A stretch of DNA of 64,000 nucleotides from the NCBI GenBank assembly GCA_902578445.1, contig CACHDC010000001.1:1-64000 (forward strand), written 5' to 3'. The translations under genes were made by a program, and so were the position numbers. Below are positions 47,440 through 55,098 of this stretch, piece by piece; the stretch's first letter is position 1; every line of letters begins with the position of its first letter. The notes below the pieces were generated by a model, which did not search any database, had not been told where the DNA came from, and saw only the letters and a list, made by a program, of their open reading frames with translations. Source of the stretch: an uncultured Synechococcaceae cyanobacterium (GTDB lineage: Bacteria; Cyanobacteriota; Cyanobacteriia; PCC-6307; Cyanobiaceae).

Positions 47440-47804
47440 AAAATTTCATAAATTGCAGGGTTAATATAGTTTAGAATTTAACTATACTGACTAAGTTTTA
47501 TTAAAAATATAGAAATTAAAAAATTGTTGAACATAACAGCTATTTCATATTTTTGAAGATAAAAACTCTCTAAATGAGTACTTTAAAGTTTTAATTTTTT
47601 TTGGGAGTTTTTTTAAAAAACGCCTAAATGCTTTTGGCATAATAAAATCCCTATCAATAATTAATAGATAACAAATAATACTTGGGTATTCAATAATTAA
47701 TTATCCAAAAATAAGTAAAGTAATTATTAAATATATGAATTGAGCTATGGAAATGTATTTGAACATGAATTATTGTTTAATTAAGTATTAAATACAAATT
47801 AAAT
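47440..47804. other. 365-base spacer with one candidate micro-gene
   Basis: The only protein-like frame is the 31-codon minus-strand one at 47545-47640. The remainder is AT-rich with short repeats of AATAATTAAT type, no tRNA and no convincing hairpin terminator. It must contain the promoter for the exported protein at 47439. Confidence 0.4.
47545..47640 (-). CDS. very small basic peptide
   Basis: The 31-codon frame (MPKAFRRFLKKLPKKIKTL ... SSKI) is highly basic and amphipathic. An AGGG stretch lies 9 bases before the ATG and could be the ribosome-binding site. The composition may simply reflect AT-rich DNA with AAA codons, so this is a tentative call. Confidence 0.3.
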   Translation of the reverse strand: MPKAFRRFLKKLPKKIKTLKYSFREFLSSKI

Positions 47805-47999
47805 ATGGCACTACCAGAACTTGTATATGCTCCTATAGATGGGGGAACTATACATAGATATGAGATTAGTGGTGGCAAGAGAAAATTCTTAAGATTTATA
47901 GGTTGTTATTTAGGCCAGTGTAATTTCCACAAAAATATTGATGATGCTATTGATTACATAAAAAATTTGAAAGAATCACAAAAGATACAAAAAACATGA
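47805..47999 (+). CDS. small soluble hypothetical protein, 64 residues
   Basis: The protein (MALPELVYAPIDGGTIHRYEI...) has beta-strand-like segments (HRYEISGGKRKFLRFIGCYLG) followed by a helix (IDDAIDYIKNLKESQK). It resembles short picocyanobacterial proteins with a strand-turn-helix fold, but no named family comes to mind. A 157-base spacer separates it from the Rieske gene. Confidence 0.6.
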   Translation: MALPELVYAPIDGGTIHRYEISGGKRKFLRFIGCYLGQCNFHKNIDDAIDYIKNLKESQKIQKT

Positions 48000-48156
48000 A
48001 ATAAAAATACATAAATACGATAGGGAATCAATATTTTTCAATAACTACATAATTATTGCTACAAATAATAGAGAATTTTCTTTTTATAAGAAATTGATTA
48101 TTTACTTGGGTTATAGTTCCGAAAGATAAACAGTCAATTAAAAAAGAAATTAATTT

Positions 48157-49479
48157 ATGGATAACAGACAAATTAATTTTTTTAAATCAAAAGACTTTAA
48201 TACCGTTCTTAAGCCATTTAAAGAAGGAACGGTAGTAAAAATTGACTCGTTAGATATTAGAGAAAATCAAAATGAATTAAAAGTAGGTTTATTTGGTTGG
48301 TATGCAATTTGTCCTTCAAAAGAATTAAAAAAAAATAAGCTGAATTATTTTTCACTCTATAATGAGCCTCTTGTTCTTTATAGAGATGAAAATGAAAAAG
48401 TTAGGTGCATTAAAAATATTTGCCCACATAGGGGAGCCTCCTTTTTTGGAGGAACACTATCAGATGGAGTTATAACCTGTCCATATCATGGAGCTAAATT
48501 TTCATCTGTTGGAAGTTGCCAAAATCTTGATAGAATAACATGTAGTCACATAGTTGATAATAACTACGATAACTACGCCAAAAGAATTCACTTATCTCAA
48601 TACAAAGCTCTAGAAAAGAATGGATATATTTTTGTACATTACTCTAGAAAATCCGACACCAATTTAAACAATATTAGTGAAGATTCACCAATAAGTAACT
48701 ACGATTTAACTGATAATGGTTTTTCAGAAAAGGATTATGTATTTGAAGAAGCATTAGTCGACTTTAAATGTGATTGGTCAAGGATAATTGAAAATCACTT
48801 AGATATCCTTCATCTATTTTGGGTTCACGGCGATACAATTCCTGATAAAGATGTTAATAAAAATGTACTAGTTAGTTTCAACCAGAAAATAAATGTTACA
48901 CCTAAATATATTGAAAGTATTTATTACTACAAGAACAACCCTAATAATGAATTTATCCGGATAAAATACATCCCACCTGGACGGATATTAATTTATAAAG
49001 GCGATCCTTCTGCAGCTAGATATTTACAAGTTTTAGATCATATTCCACTAGGAGATAACAAAGCAAGAGTAATAGTTAGGCACTATCGGAAATTTCTACA
49101 AAATAAACTACTTAACAACCTCTTATTATTTAAAGAAAATCAAAGAAAGATCTTTTATAAGATATTTGATGAGGATTATATGATTTTAAAAACGCAAACA
49201 TATAATCACAATATGGGATATGTAAGTAAAGATGAAATAAAATTATTGGGAGAAGATAGAATAATAAATTACTTTTGGAAATGGTATAAGAAGTCTGAAG
49301 ATAAAGATGAACCTTGGAGGAATATTAATAAAATTCAAAATCTCGATGTATACGACAAAGTTATAATGAAATACCCACCTGAGGTAAAAAAATTAGAAAT
49401 CATAAATAATATAAATATCATAAGAAAAACATTTATAAGATTTGCTGCTCCGCTTATATTTTTTATGTTAATAATATAA
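48157..49479 (+). CDS. Rieske 2Fe-2S oxygenase, pheophorbide-a-oxygenase-like
   Basis: The 440 residues have a Rieske cluster (Cys89-x-His91 in CPHRGASF, Cys108-x2-His111 in CPYHGAKF) and a mononuclear iron site (Asp216-x2-His219-x4-His224 in NHLDILHLFWVH). The C-terminus is hydrophobic (about residues 425-440) and may anchor the protein in a membrane. This is the layout of the PaO/Tic55/CAO group, which oxidise chlorophylls or related ring compounds. The electron donor and substrate are unknown. It starts an operon with a 33-residue peptide and an ABC ATPase. Confidence 0.85.
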   Translation: MDNRQINFFKSKDFNTVLKPFKEGTVVKIDSLDIRENQNELKVGLFGWYAICPSKELKKNKLNYFSLYNEPLVLYRDENEKVRCIKNICPHRGASFFGGTLSDGVITCPYHGAKFSSVGSCQNLDRITCSHIVDNNYDNYAKRIHLSQYKALEKNGYIFVHYSRKSDTNLNNISEDSPISNYDLTDNGFSEKDYVFEEALVDFKCDWSRIIENHLDILHLFWVHGDTIPDKDVNKNVLVSFNQKINVTPKYIESIYYYKNNPNNEFIRIKYIPPGRILIYKGDPSAARYLQVLDHIPLGDNKARVIVRHYRKFLQNKLLNNLLLFKENQRKIFYKIFDEDYMILKTQTYNHNMGYVSKDEIKLLGEDRIINYFWKWYKKSEDKDEPWRNINKIQNLDVYDKVIMKYPPEVKKLEIINNINIIRKTFIRFAAPLIFFMLII

Positions 49480-49482
49480 TTT

Positions 49483-49584
49483 ATGAAGAAAGTAAATAGA
49501 CCTTCATGGTTGAATTGGCTTTATCTTTTGATATTTATTTTAAGCTCAATTCAATTAATTATATTTTGGAGCAATAAGTTTTAG
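49483..49584 (+). CDS. 33-residue single-helix membrane peptide
   Basis: Between the Rieske gene (3-base gap) and the ABC ATPase (one-base overlap, TAGTG) lies a complete frame: MKKVNRPSWLNWLYLLIFIL then SSIQLIIFWSNKF. It has a basic start and one helix of about 20 residues. The tight packing on both sides argues strongly for translation. It could be a membrane tether or small subunit for one of the neighbours. Confidence 0.65.
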   Translation: MKKVNRPSWLNWLYLLIFILSSIQLIIFWSNKF

Positions 49585-50372
49585 TGGTTAATAACTTTTG
49601 GTTTGAGGCAAAAAATATAAATTGTTTTAAAAATGACTTTAAAGTAATTAAAGATTTAAATTTAAAGATAGCATATTCAGAGAATGTAATATTAATTGGA
49701 CCAAATGGCTCAGGTAAATCATCTTTAATAGAAGTAATTAATAGAAACATATATCCTGTAATAGCTAATGAATCGAAATTAAAAATATTTGGCAAAGAAC
49801 TTATAAATTTATGGGAACTAAGAAAAAGAATAAGTACCGTAAATAATGATATAAAAAATAGAATAAATCCAAATCTGCAAGTTTTTGATTTAATTTTAAG
49901 TGGACTATATGGAAGGTATTGTTACGTACAAAATAAATCTGAAAGAGACTCTTATAAGGTTGAAAAAATAATGAAGAAAATGGATATTTCTAATTTATCT
50001 AAAAAATATTTTTCCTATCTATCAGATGGAGAAAAAAAAATTTCTCTCATTGCTAGGGCGTTGATAAAAAAACCAGATATCTTGATCCTAGATGAACCAA
50101 TTGCAAATTTAGATTATAAATCAAAGTTTTTTGTTCTTGATAAAATTGATGAATTATCAAAATTAAATACCAGAATTTTTTGCGTTACCCATGATATCTC
50201 TATGATTACAAGAATATATGATCGCGTCCTAATGCTAAAAGATGGCATGATAATCGCTGATGGTCATCAAAATAAGGTTATAAACAGTGAGAATCTTAAA
50301 AAGTTATACGGCACTGATGTAGAAGTGGTTAAAAATAATGGACGTTGGAATATAAAAAGATTATCTAAATAA
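49584..50372 (+). CDS. ABC transporter ATP-binding protein without a neighbouring permease
   Basis: The 262 residues show Walker A GPNGSGKSS, signature LSDGEKKISLIARAL, Walker B DILILDEPIANLD and switch CVTHDISM. The GTG start overlaps the stop of the small peptide. The pattern is closest to soluble YlmA/ModF-like ATPases that are encoded alone. No permease or binding-protein gene lies nearby. Its end overlaps the zinc-ribbon gene on the other strand by 8 bases. Confidence 0.82.
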   Translation: MVNNFWFEAKNINCFKNDFKVIKDLNLKIAYSENVILIGPNGSGKSSLIEVINRNIYPVIANESKLKIFGKELINLWELRKRISTVNNDIKNRINPNLQVFDLILSGLYGRYCYVQNKSERDSYKVEKIMKKMDISNLSKKYFSYLSDGEKKISLIARALIKKPDILILDEPIANLDYKSKFFVLDKIDELSKLNTRIFCVTHDISMITRIYDRVLMLKDGMIIADGHQNKVINSENLKKLYGTDVEVVKNNGRWNIKRLSK

Positions 50373-50553
50373 CAATTATAAAAATAGCTATGGCAATAGC
50401 AAGAAATACAAACTTTTTGCTTTTAAAAAATGAAGAGGATTTATTTTTAAATGCAGAAGATCCACATTTAGAGCAGACAATCTTACCTCCTAAAGAACGA
50501 TCTGAGACAAACGAAGAACTTCCACAATTAAAACAAACTCTATTAACGCTCAT
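50365..50553 (-). CDS. zinc-ribbon protein with C-terminal membrane helix
   Basis: The 62 residues starting MSVNRVCFNCGSSSF contain two Cys-x2-Cys pairs (CFNCG and CSKCG) about 20 residues apart, a zinc ribbon, followed by a Ser/Lys linker and one terminal helix (FVFLAIAIAIFIIVI). A longer in-frame reading adds seven residues. It is probably tail-anchored, with the zinc domain in the cytoplasm. Role unknown. Confidence 0.65.
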   Translation of the reverse strand: MSVNRVCFNCGSSSFVSDRSLGGKIVCSKCGSSAFKNKSSSFFKSKKFVFLAIAIAIFIIVI

Positions 50554-50630
50554 ATAAAATAAAATTTTTAGCAATTCTATCTAAATTATATTGCTAAATA
50601 CTATGTAAAGAAAAACTTCAGAATGAATAT

Positions 50631-50649
50631 GATAATGAGAATCTATTGC
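50631..50649. promoter_or_regulatory. weaker Fur-box-like sequence
   Basis: GATAATGAGAATCTATTGC matches the first half of the 19-base Fur consensus (GATAATGATAATCATTATC) well and the second half poorly, about 13 of 19 bases. It lies 59 bases before the Crp-family gene and 27 bases from a better box. It may extend that site. Confidence 0.4.
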
Positions 50650-50675
50650 AATAAGTTAATTTATAGTGCATAATT

Positions 50676-50694
50676 GATAATAATTCTCATTATC
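50676..50694. promoter_or_regulatory. candidate Fur box upstream of the Crp-family regulator
   Basis: GATAATAATTCTCATTATC matches the Fur consensus at 16 of 19 positions and is nearly palindromic (GATAAT ... ATTATC). It sits 13 bases before the ATG at 50708, a good place for repression by iron-loaded Fur. Assigned by comparison with the consensus from memory. Confidence 0.65.
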
Positions 50695-50707
50695 AAATCA
50701 TTTATTA

Positions 50708-51295
50708 ATGAATTTCCATAGTTATGGAGAATCTCCGTCAAAACTAGTAAGGATAATAACTGGGCAATCCGTATTAATAGATCCTTCATCAAGACCAAAA
50801 GGGACTTGCCTAGAAGTCGAGAGTGGAATTGCAAGAGTTTATTGTCCTTGTGAAGAAACTGAAGGAATGACACTCGCATTTTTACAATCAGGAGATCAAT
50901 TAAGGACAGACCTTTTATGTAGCGAAGGTGTCTGCGTTGAAGCCCTAACAGATTTGTCGTTTCACAGCAATGTAAATATTGAGGAGAATATGGGTTTCGA
51001 TGCAGTAAATGAATGGACTTTGCAACTCCTTAGGATTAGACACTTAGGAAATGCAGAACAGCGATTACAAGCCTTGTTTTCAATACTAGTAAATCGTCTA
51101 GGTAGAAGATGTGGTCAATGGTGTGAGTTACCATTTAGGTTAACTCACGAAAGGATTGGCGAATTAATCGGTTCTACACGAGTAACATCAACAAGATTAA
51201 TATCTAAATTAAGATCATCTGAGCTATTAATAGCTCCTATCGGGACCCAAACAGTCAGTGTTGCCCCTTCTTTTATTGAAACATCGCCGCTATAA
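50708..51295 (+). CDS. Crp/Fnr-family transcription regulator
   Basis: The 195 residues have a cyclic-nucleotide-type effector domain (about 15-100, ESGIARVYCPCEETEGMTLAF) and a C-terminal winged helix-turn-helix (RLTHERIGELIGSTRVTSTRLISKLRS, residues about 153-180). It lacks an obvious cAMP-binding phosphate cassette and has several cysteines (CPC, LLC, GVC), so it may sense redox state or another ligand. With a Fur box just upstream and ferritin next door, it probably regulates iron-responsive genes. Confidence 0.88.
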   Translation: MNFHSYGESPSKLVRIITGQSVLIDPSSRPKGTCLEVESGIARVYCPCEETEGMTLAFLQSGDQLRTDLLCSEGVCVEALTDLSFHSNVNIEENMGFDAVNEWTLQLLRIRHLGNAEQRLQALFSILVNRLGRRCGQWCELPFRLTHERIGELIGSTRVTSTRLISKLRSSELLIAPIGTQTVSVAPSFIETSPL

Positions 51296-51299
51296 AAAC

Positions 51300-51587
51300 A
51301 TGAAGGATTCACAATCACTTACAAATAACTTATTAATGGAAGTTGATGTTTTATCGAATAGACTCAGAAATATCAAGCAATCCTATAAAACTACAGAAAA
51401 TAAAGCATTGAAGGGAAGATTATTTGCTGAAAACAAAAATATTTTTAAAAGAGTTAATGAGATTCATAAAATAGCTAAACTATTAAATAAAAATAATGAG
51501 AAAATTAACTTTTCGAATTTACTTTTTGAAATAACCAAAAGGACATTGAATGAAAATAAATTTGAAAGTAATTTATTTTTTCTTTAA
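51300..51587 (+). CDS. hypothetical helical protein, 95 residues
   Basis: The protein starts MKDSQSLTNNLLMEVDVLSNRL and is charged, Lys/Asn-rich and predicted almost all helical, perhaps coiled coil, with no membrane segment. It begins 4 bases after the Crp-family stop (same transcript likely), and its end overlaps the end of ferritin by 15 bases. No family recognised. Confidence 0.55.
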   Translation: MKDSQSLTNNLLMEVDVLSNRLRNIKQSYKTTENKALKGRLFAENKNIFKRVNEIHKIAKLLNKNNEKINFSNLLFEITKRTLNENKFESNLFFL

Positions 51588-52127
51588 ATCACTATCTATT
51601 AGTAATATTGCCGAAGGTTGATTAGAAGCAAACTTTACCTTGCCCAGTATGTTCGCAAATTCATCTTCTGATTGTGTTTGAGCCTCAATGATTGGATCTA
51701 AAAATACGTTCGTTCTTGTATCTGAAATTCTTTCTGATATGGAATAAAGTTGTTGTAGAGATGAAGTTAAATCAGCCTCCATGTTAAAAGAATAAGAAAT
51801 CAGCTCCTCTATAGAATCCCATGTTTGAACGGGTGCAGGAATTTCATCTAATTTTACGCTTTGTCCTCTTGCGATTAAGTAATCTGCAAATTTCTGAGCA
51901 TGTTCCATTTCGCCTTGTGATTCTCTTAGAAAATGAGAGGCGAATCCATTTAAATCACGTTCTTGAAACCATAGATACATAGAAAAATATTGAACATTGG
52001 CATATCTTTCCATTGTTAAATGTTCAAAAATGTTATCCAATAAACTATTGTCTATCGGTTGAGCAACAGCTCTTCCAGATGGACCAAAATTAATTAATTT
52101 CTTTGTTTTTAAATTATTTTCATTCAT
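51573..52127 (-). CDS. Ferritin
   Basis: Ferritin stores iron in a 24-subunit shell after oxidising Fe(II). The 184 residues contain a ferritin-like four-helix pattern: NIFEHLTMERYANVQYFSMYLWF (start), RESQGEMEHAQKFADYLIARG (metal-ligand E-x2-H in GEMEHAQ), and the later helix FLDPIIEAQTQSEDEFANIL. It belongs to the non-heme prokaryotic type. It diverges from a short Lys/Cys-rich gene, with a Fur-like box between them. Confidence 0.93.
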   Translation of the reverse strand: MNENNLKTKKLINFGPSGRAVAQPIDNSLLDNIFEHLTMERYANVQYFSMYLWFQERDLNGFASHFLRESQGEMEHAQKFADYLIARGQSVKLDEIPAPVQTWDSIEELISYSFNMEADLTSSLQQLYSISERISDTRTNVFLDPIIEAQTQSEDEFANILGKVKFASNQPSAILLIDSDLKKK

Positions 52128-52211
52128 ATTTAACTGAGTATCTAAATAAATAATACAACATTTTGTATAAATTAGTAATTAATAAATCCTTTAAATTAAA
52201 TTAAATAATAT

Positions 52212-52230
52212 GATAATGAAAATCACTCGC
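52212..52230. promoter_or_regulatory. Fur-box-like sequence between ferritin and the Lys/Cys-rich peptide
   Basis: GATAATGAAAATCACTCGC matches the Fur consensus at about 15 of 19 positions, perfectly so in the first eight. It lies 85 bases before the ferritin start and 11 bases before the ATG at 52241, close enough to control the peptide gene and perhaps both. Confidence 0.45.
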
Positions 52231-52240
52231 AATACTATAA

Positions 52241-52363
52241 ATGAATTTAGAGTACAGTTTTTCTGAACTGCTATTAACTAAAAAAAAATATAAAAGTAAA
52301 AAAAAGAAATGTAAAAAGAAAAAATGCTCTAATTGGAAGGGCGGTAAATGTAATTGCCTATAA
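52241..52363 (+). CDS. 40-residue Lys/Cys-rich peptide, possible metal-binding protein
   Basis: The frame encodes a short N-terminal part (MNLEYSFSELLLTKKKY), then a basic segment and a Cys-rich end: CKKKKCSNWKGGKCNCL. Four cysteines in 17 residues (24, 29, 37, 39) with positive charge between them suggest metal or cluster binding, or an association with nucleic acid. It lies just downstream of a Fur-like site and converges on futC with a 7-base gap. No family recognised. Confidence 0.6.
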   Translation: MNLEYSFSELLLTKKKYKSKKKKCKKKKCSNWKGGKCNCL

Positions 52364-52370
52364 ATAAATT

Positions 52371-53429
52371 CTATATATATACCTTATGTGCTCCAGGATA
52401 TAAAAAATAATAACTATTTTTATTTATAGAAAGAGAACATTTATCACCATTATTTAGAAGATTATTAATATCAGTTCTAACTCGCAATATGTTTCCATTA
52501 ATAGTTACTTTGTATATAAGAAATTCTCCAAGAAATTCTTTAGATATAACAATCGCATCACCAGATTCTGATCTTTTAATTGAAATAAATTTAGGCGAAA
52601 TTGACATACTTTGGATACTTGTATTTTTCAAATACTCTGAACTATTTATTTCACCTAAACAAGAAATATATGAATTACCATGTTTTTTGAGATTAATAAT
52701 ATTATTGCCCAAAATAAAACTACTAACAAATATGGTCTTGGGATTATTTAGAAGATTAATTGGTGTATCAATTTGATGGATTTTTCCCTCATTCATAACG
52801 GCGACTTTATCGCAAATTGACATTGCTTCTTCCGGATCATGAGTAACCATCAATCCACTTGCATTACAACCTTTTAGGATATTAGGAAGTTCACTTCTCA
52901 ATTTTAGTTTGACATGCATATCAAGACTACAAAAAGGTTCATCCAACAAAATAAAATTTGTCCCTGGAGCAAGAGCTCTCGCAATTGCGAGTCTTTGTTT
53001 TTGACCTCCAGACAATTCATGTGGGTACCTTCCAACAAAACTATCAAGACCCACAACATTTAATAAGTAATCAACTCTAGATCTGTCTTTTTTGTTTTTC
53101 AAACCAAACATTACATTGTCCAAAACAGTTAAATGGGGGAAAAGTGCATAATCTTGAAATACCATACCAATATTTCTTTTCTCAGGACTAAGAATTTTTT
53201 TCCTGCTTGAAATTTCCTCATCATTTAGAGAAATCCTTCCTTTAGAGGGATATTCGAACCCCGCGATTAATCTTAAAAGAGTTGTCTTTCCGCAACCAGA
53301 AGGACCTAGCAATCCTAACAATTCGCCATTTTCAATTTTTAGGTTAATTTCGTTTAATATCCAATTTGAACATTCTCGCATATCATATTTATGATGCAGA
53401 TCATCAATTATTAACGCATCATTTTTCAC
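52371..53429 (-). CDS. futC: Iron(III) ABC transporter ATP-binding protein (FutC/FbpC-like)
   Basis: This ATPase would drive ferric iron import with a FutA binding protein and FutB permease, which are not in this window. The 352 residues show Walker A GPSGCGKTT, the Q-loop GMVFQDYALFPHLTV, signature LSGGQKQRLAIARAL, Walker B FILLDEPFCSLD, switch MVTHDPEEAM, and a C-terminal TOBE-like domain. The match is to the iron/polyamine/CUT1 class. Iron is inferred from the ferritin and Fur-like setting. Confidence 0.82.
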   Translation of the reverse strand: MKNDALIIDDLHHKYDMRECSNWILNEINLKIENGELLGLLGPSGCGKTTLLRLIAGFEYPSKGRISLNDEEISSRKKILSPEKRNIGMVFQDYALFPHLTVLDNVMFGLKNKKDRSRVDYLLNVVGLDSFVGRYPHELSGGQKQRLAIARALAPGTNFILLDEPFCSLDMHVKLKLRSELPNILKGCNASGLMVTHDPEEAMSICDKVAVMNEGKIHQIDTPINLLNNPKTIFVSSFILGNNIINLKKHGNSYISCLGEINSSEYLKNTSIQSMSISPKFISIKRSESGDAIVISKEFLGEFLIYKVTINGNILRVRTDINNLLNNGDKCSLSINKNSYYFLYPGAHKVYI

Positions 53430-53524
53430 TAAGTTCTTCTTATTTAAATATATTAAGTTAGCAGAAAATATTCACCTAAAATATCCCTTGTATAATTTTA
53501 TACACCATTTTAATTTCAAATTTA

Positions 53525-54178
53525 ATGAGAAAGTCTGAAAGAGCAGAAATAATACTTAAGGAACTCAAAAAGCTATATCCATCGCCTCCCATACCCCTTG
53601 ATCATACAAATGCATATACACTTCTAGTGGCAGTAGTTTTAAGTGCTCAATCAACAGATAAGAAAGTTAATGAATTAACAAAAAGCTTATTTAAGGTTGC
53701 AGATAATCCAGAAAAAATGATGCAGCTAGGTATTAATGGCATTTACGAATACATAAAATTTTTAGGTCTATCTAATCAAAAATCAAAGAACATCTATAAC
53801 TTATCTAAACTTTTGATTGAGAAGCATAATGGTATGGTCCCAGATTCATTTGAGAAGCTTGAATCTCTACCAGGGGTAGGTCATAAAACAGCATCAGTTG
53901 TAATGTCTCAAGTGTTTAAAATACCCTCATTCCCAGTAGATACTCACATACACAGGTTGGCACAAAGATGGGGCCTATCAAATGGAGATAGCGTAGTTCA
54001 AACAGAAAAAGACCTAAAAAAAATATTTCCTGTTAATGATTGGAATAACTTGCATTTGCAAATAATCTTTTACGGCCGAGAATACTGCACAGCAAGAGGC
54101 TGTGATGGAACAAAATGTTATTTATGTCGCACTCTTTATCCCAAAAGAAAAAAGAAATTTATATGTAAAAAGCCTTAA
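53525..54178 (+). CDS. nth: Endonuclease III
   Basis: Nth excises oxidised pyrimidines and cleaves abasic sites. The 217 residues contain VVLSAQSTDKKVN, the helix-hairpin-helix LPGVGHKTASVV with catalytic Lys, and the catalytic Asp in FPVDTHIHRLAQRWGL. The C-terminal cysteines are Cys188, 193, 198, 201 and 214, not the canonical C-x6-C-x2-C-x5-C. This is a variant of the Fe-S loop. Confidence 0.93.
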   Translation: MRKSERAEIILKELKKLYPSPPIPLDHTNAYTLLVAVVLSAQSTDKKVNELTKSLFKVADNPEKMMQLGINGIYEYIKFLGLSNQKSKNIYNLSKLLIEKHNGMVPDSFEKLESLPGVGHKTASVVMSQVFKIPSFPVDTHIHRLAQRWGLSNGDSVVQTEKDLKKIFPVNDWNNLHLQIIFYGREYCTARGCDGTKCYLCRTLYPKRKKKFICKKP

Positions 54179-54213
54179 GAAATATATATAATATTAAAAT
54201 CAATTTATTAATC

Positions 54214-54873
54214 ATGAGAATAGCAATTACTGGTGCATCAGGGAAAACAGGTTATAGAATTTCCGAAGAAGCAGTTAAGAAAGGTTATAAAGTAAGGCAA
54301 ATCATCAGAAAGAATTCAAAAGTATCAGCAGGACTAGAGAGTTTAGAAACAATTAGGGTTTCATTATACAAAAAAGGCGAACTTGATAATGCTTTAAAAG
54401 ATATTGATGCTTTGATAATTGCGACTGGAGCGAGAGCATCATTAGATTTAACTGGTCCTGCAAAGGTTGATGCATTAGGTGTATACAGGCAATTAGAGAG
54501 TTGCAAAAGAGTTGGTATTAAAAGAGTTATTCTAGTTAGTTCCCTTTGTACTGGTAAATTATTTCACCCATTAAACTTATTTGGTTTAATTCTTATTTGG
54601 AAGAAATTAGGTGAAAACTTTCTACGAAATTCAAATTTCGAATGGACTATTATTAGACCTGGAGGATTAAAGGAAAATGAAGATATTAAATCAGAAAATA
54701 TAAATTATTCAAAGGAGGATACTCAAATTAATGGATCAATCCCAAGAAGATTAGTTGCGCAATGTTGTATAGATTCTCTAAAAAACAAAGAATCTATAAA
54801 TAAATTAATAGAAGTTACAAGTTCGAATGATAATAAAAAGATATCCTTTAAAAAAGCTATGCAAATGATTTAA
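54214..54873 (+). CDS. NAD(P)-binding Rossmann protein, atypical SDR
   Basis: The 219 residues start with a dinucleotide-binding motif (MRIAITGASGKTGYRISEEA) and continue with ALIIATGARAS and RVILVSSLCTG, as in atypical short-chain dehydrogenase/Ycf39-like proteins. The typical catalytic Tyr-x3-Lys is not obvious. Such proteins often bind NAD(P) for assembly or regulation rather than catalysis. It is followed by a small hypothetical gene on the same strand. Confidence 0.82.
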   Translation: MRIAITGASGKTGYRISEEAVKKGYKVRQIIRKNSKVSAGLESLETIRVSLYKKGELDNALKDIDALIIATGARASLDLTGPAKVDALGVYRQLESCKRVGIKRVILVSSLCTGKLFHPLNLFGLILIWKKLGENFLRNSNFEWTIIRPGGLKENEDIKSENINYSKEDTQINGSIPRRLVAQCCIDSLKNKESINKLIEVTSSNDNKKISFKKAMQMI

Positions 54874-54899
54874 AAGATGTAAATATATAAACTAAAACT

Positions 54900-55088
54900 A
54901 TGAAAATAAATCCCAAAATTGACGCATTACAATTAATGCTTACTGATTTAAGAACTAGAAATGAGCCAATAAGACATAAAGCTGCATTTAAAGGTTGTCA
55001 ACCAGAGTTTCAAAGTCTTGTATCAAGATTAATAAAGCAGTTAGAGGACGAATTAGTTGCTGAAAAGCTTACTAATCGTGATAGTTAA
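54900..55088 (+). CDS. small conserved-looking cyanobacterial protein, 62 residues
   Basis: The protein (MKINPKIDALQLMLTDLRTRNEP...) is soluble and helical, with one Cys in AAFKGCQPEFQSLVSRLIKQ. This pattern is common in short picocyanobacterial proteins of unknown function. It starts 26 bases after the SDR-like gene and is convergent with the PPC-glutaredoxin gene. Confidence 0.65.
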   Translation: MKINPKIDALQLMLTDLRTRNEPIRHKAAFKGCQPEFQSLVSRLIKQLEDELVAEKLTNRDS

Positions 55089-55098
55089 AAAATTTAGA

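Noticed and set aside
44119-47999. Reading the small-gene stretch as a prophage remnant or integrated element
   Set aside because: I found no integrase, transposase, phage structural gene, direct-repeat ends or adjacent tRNA; small-gene density alone does not show this.
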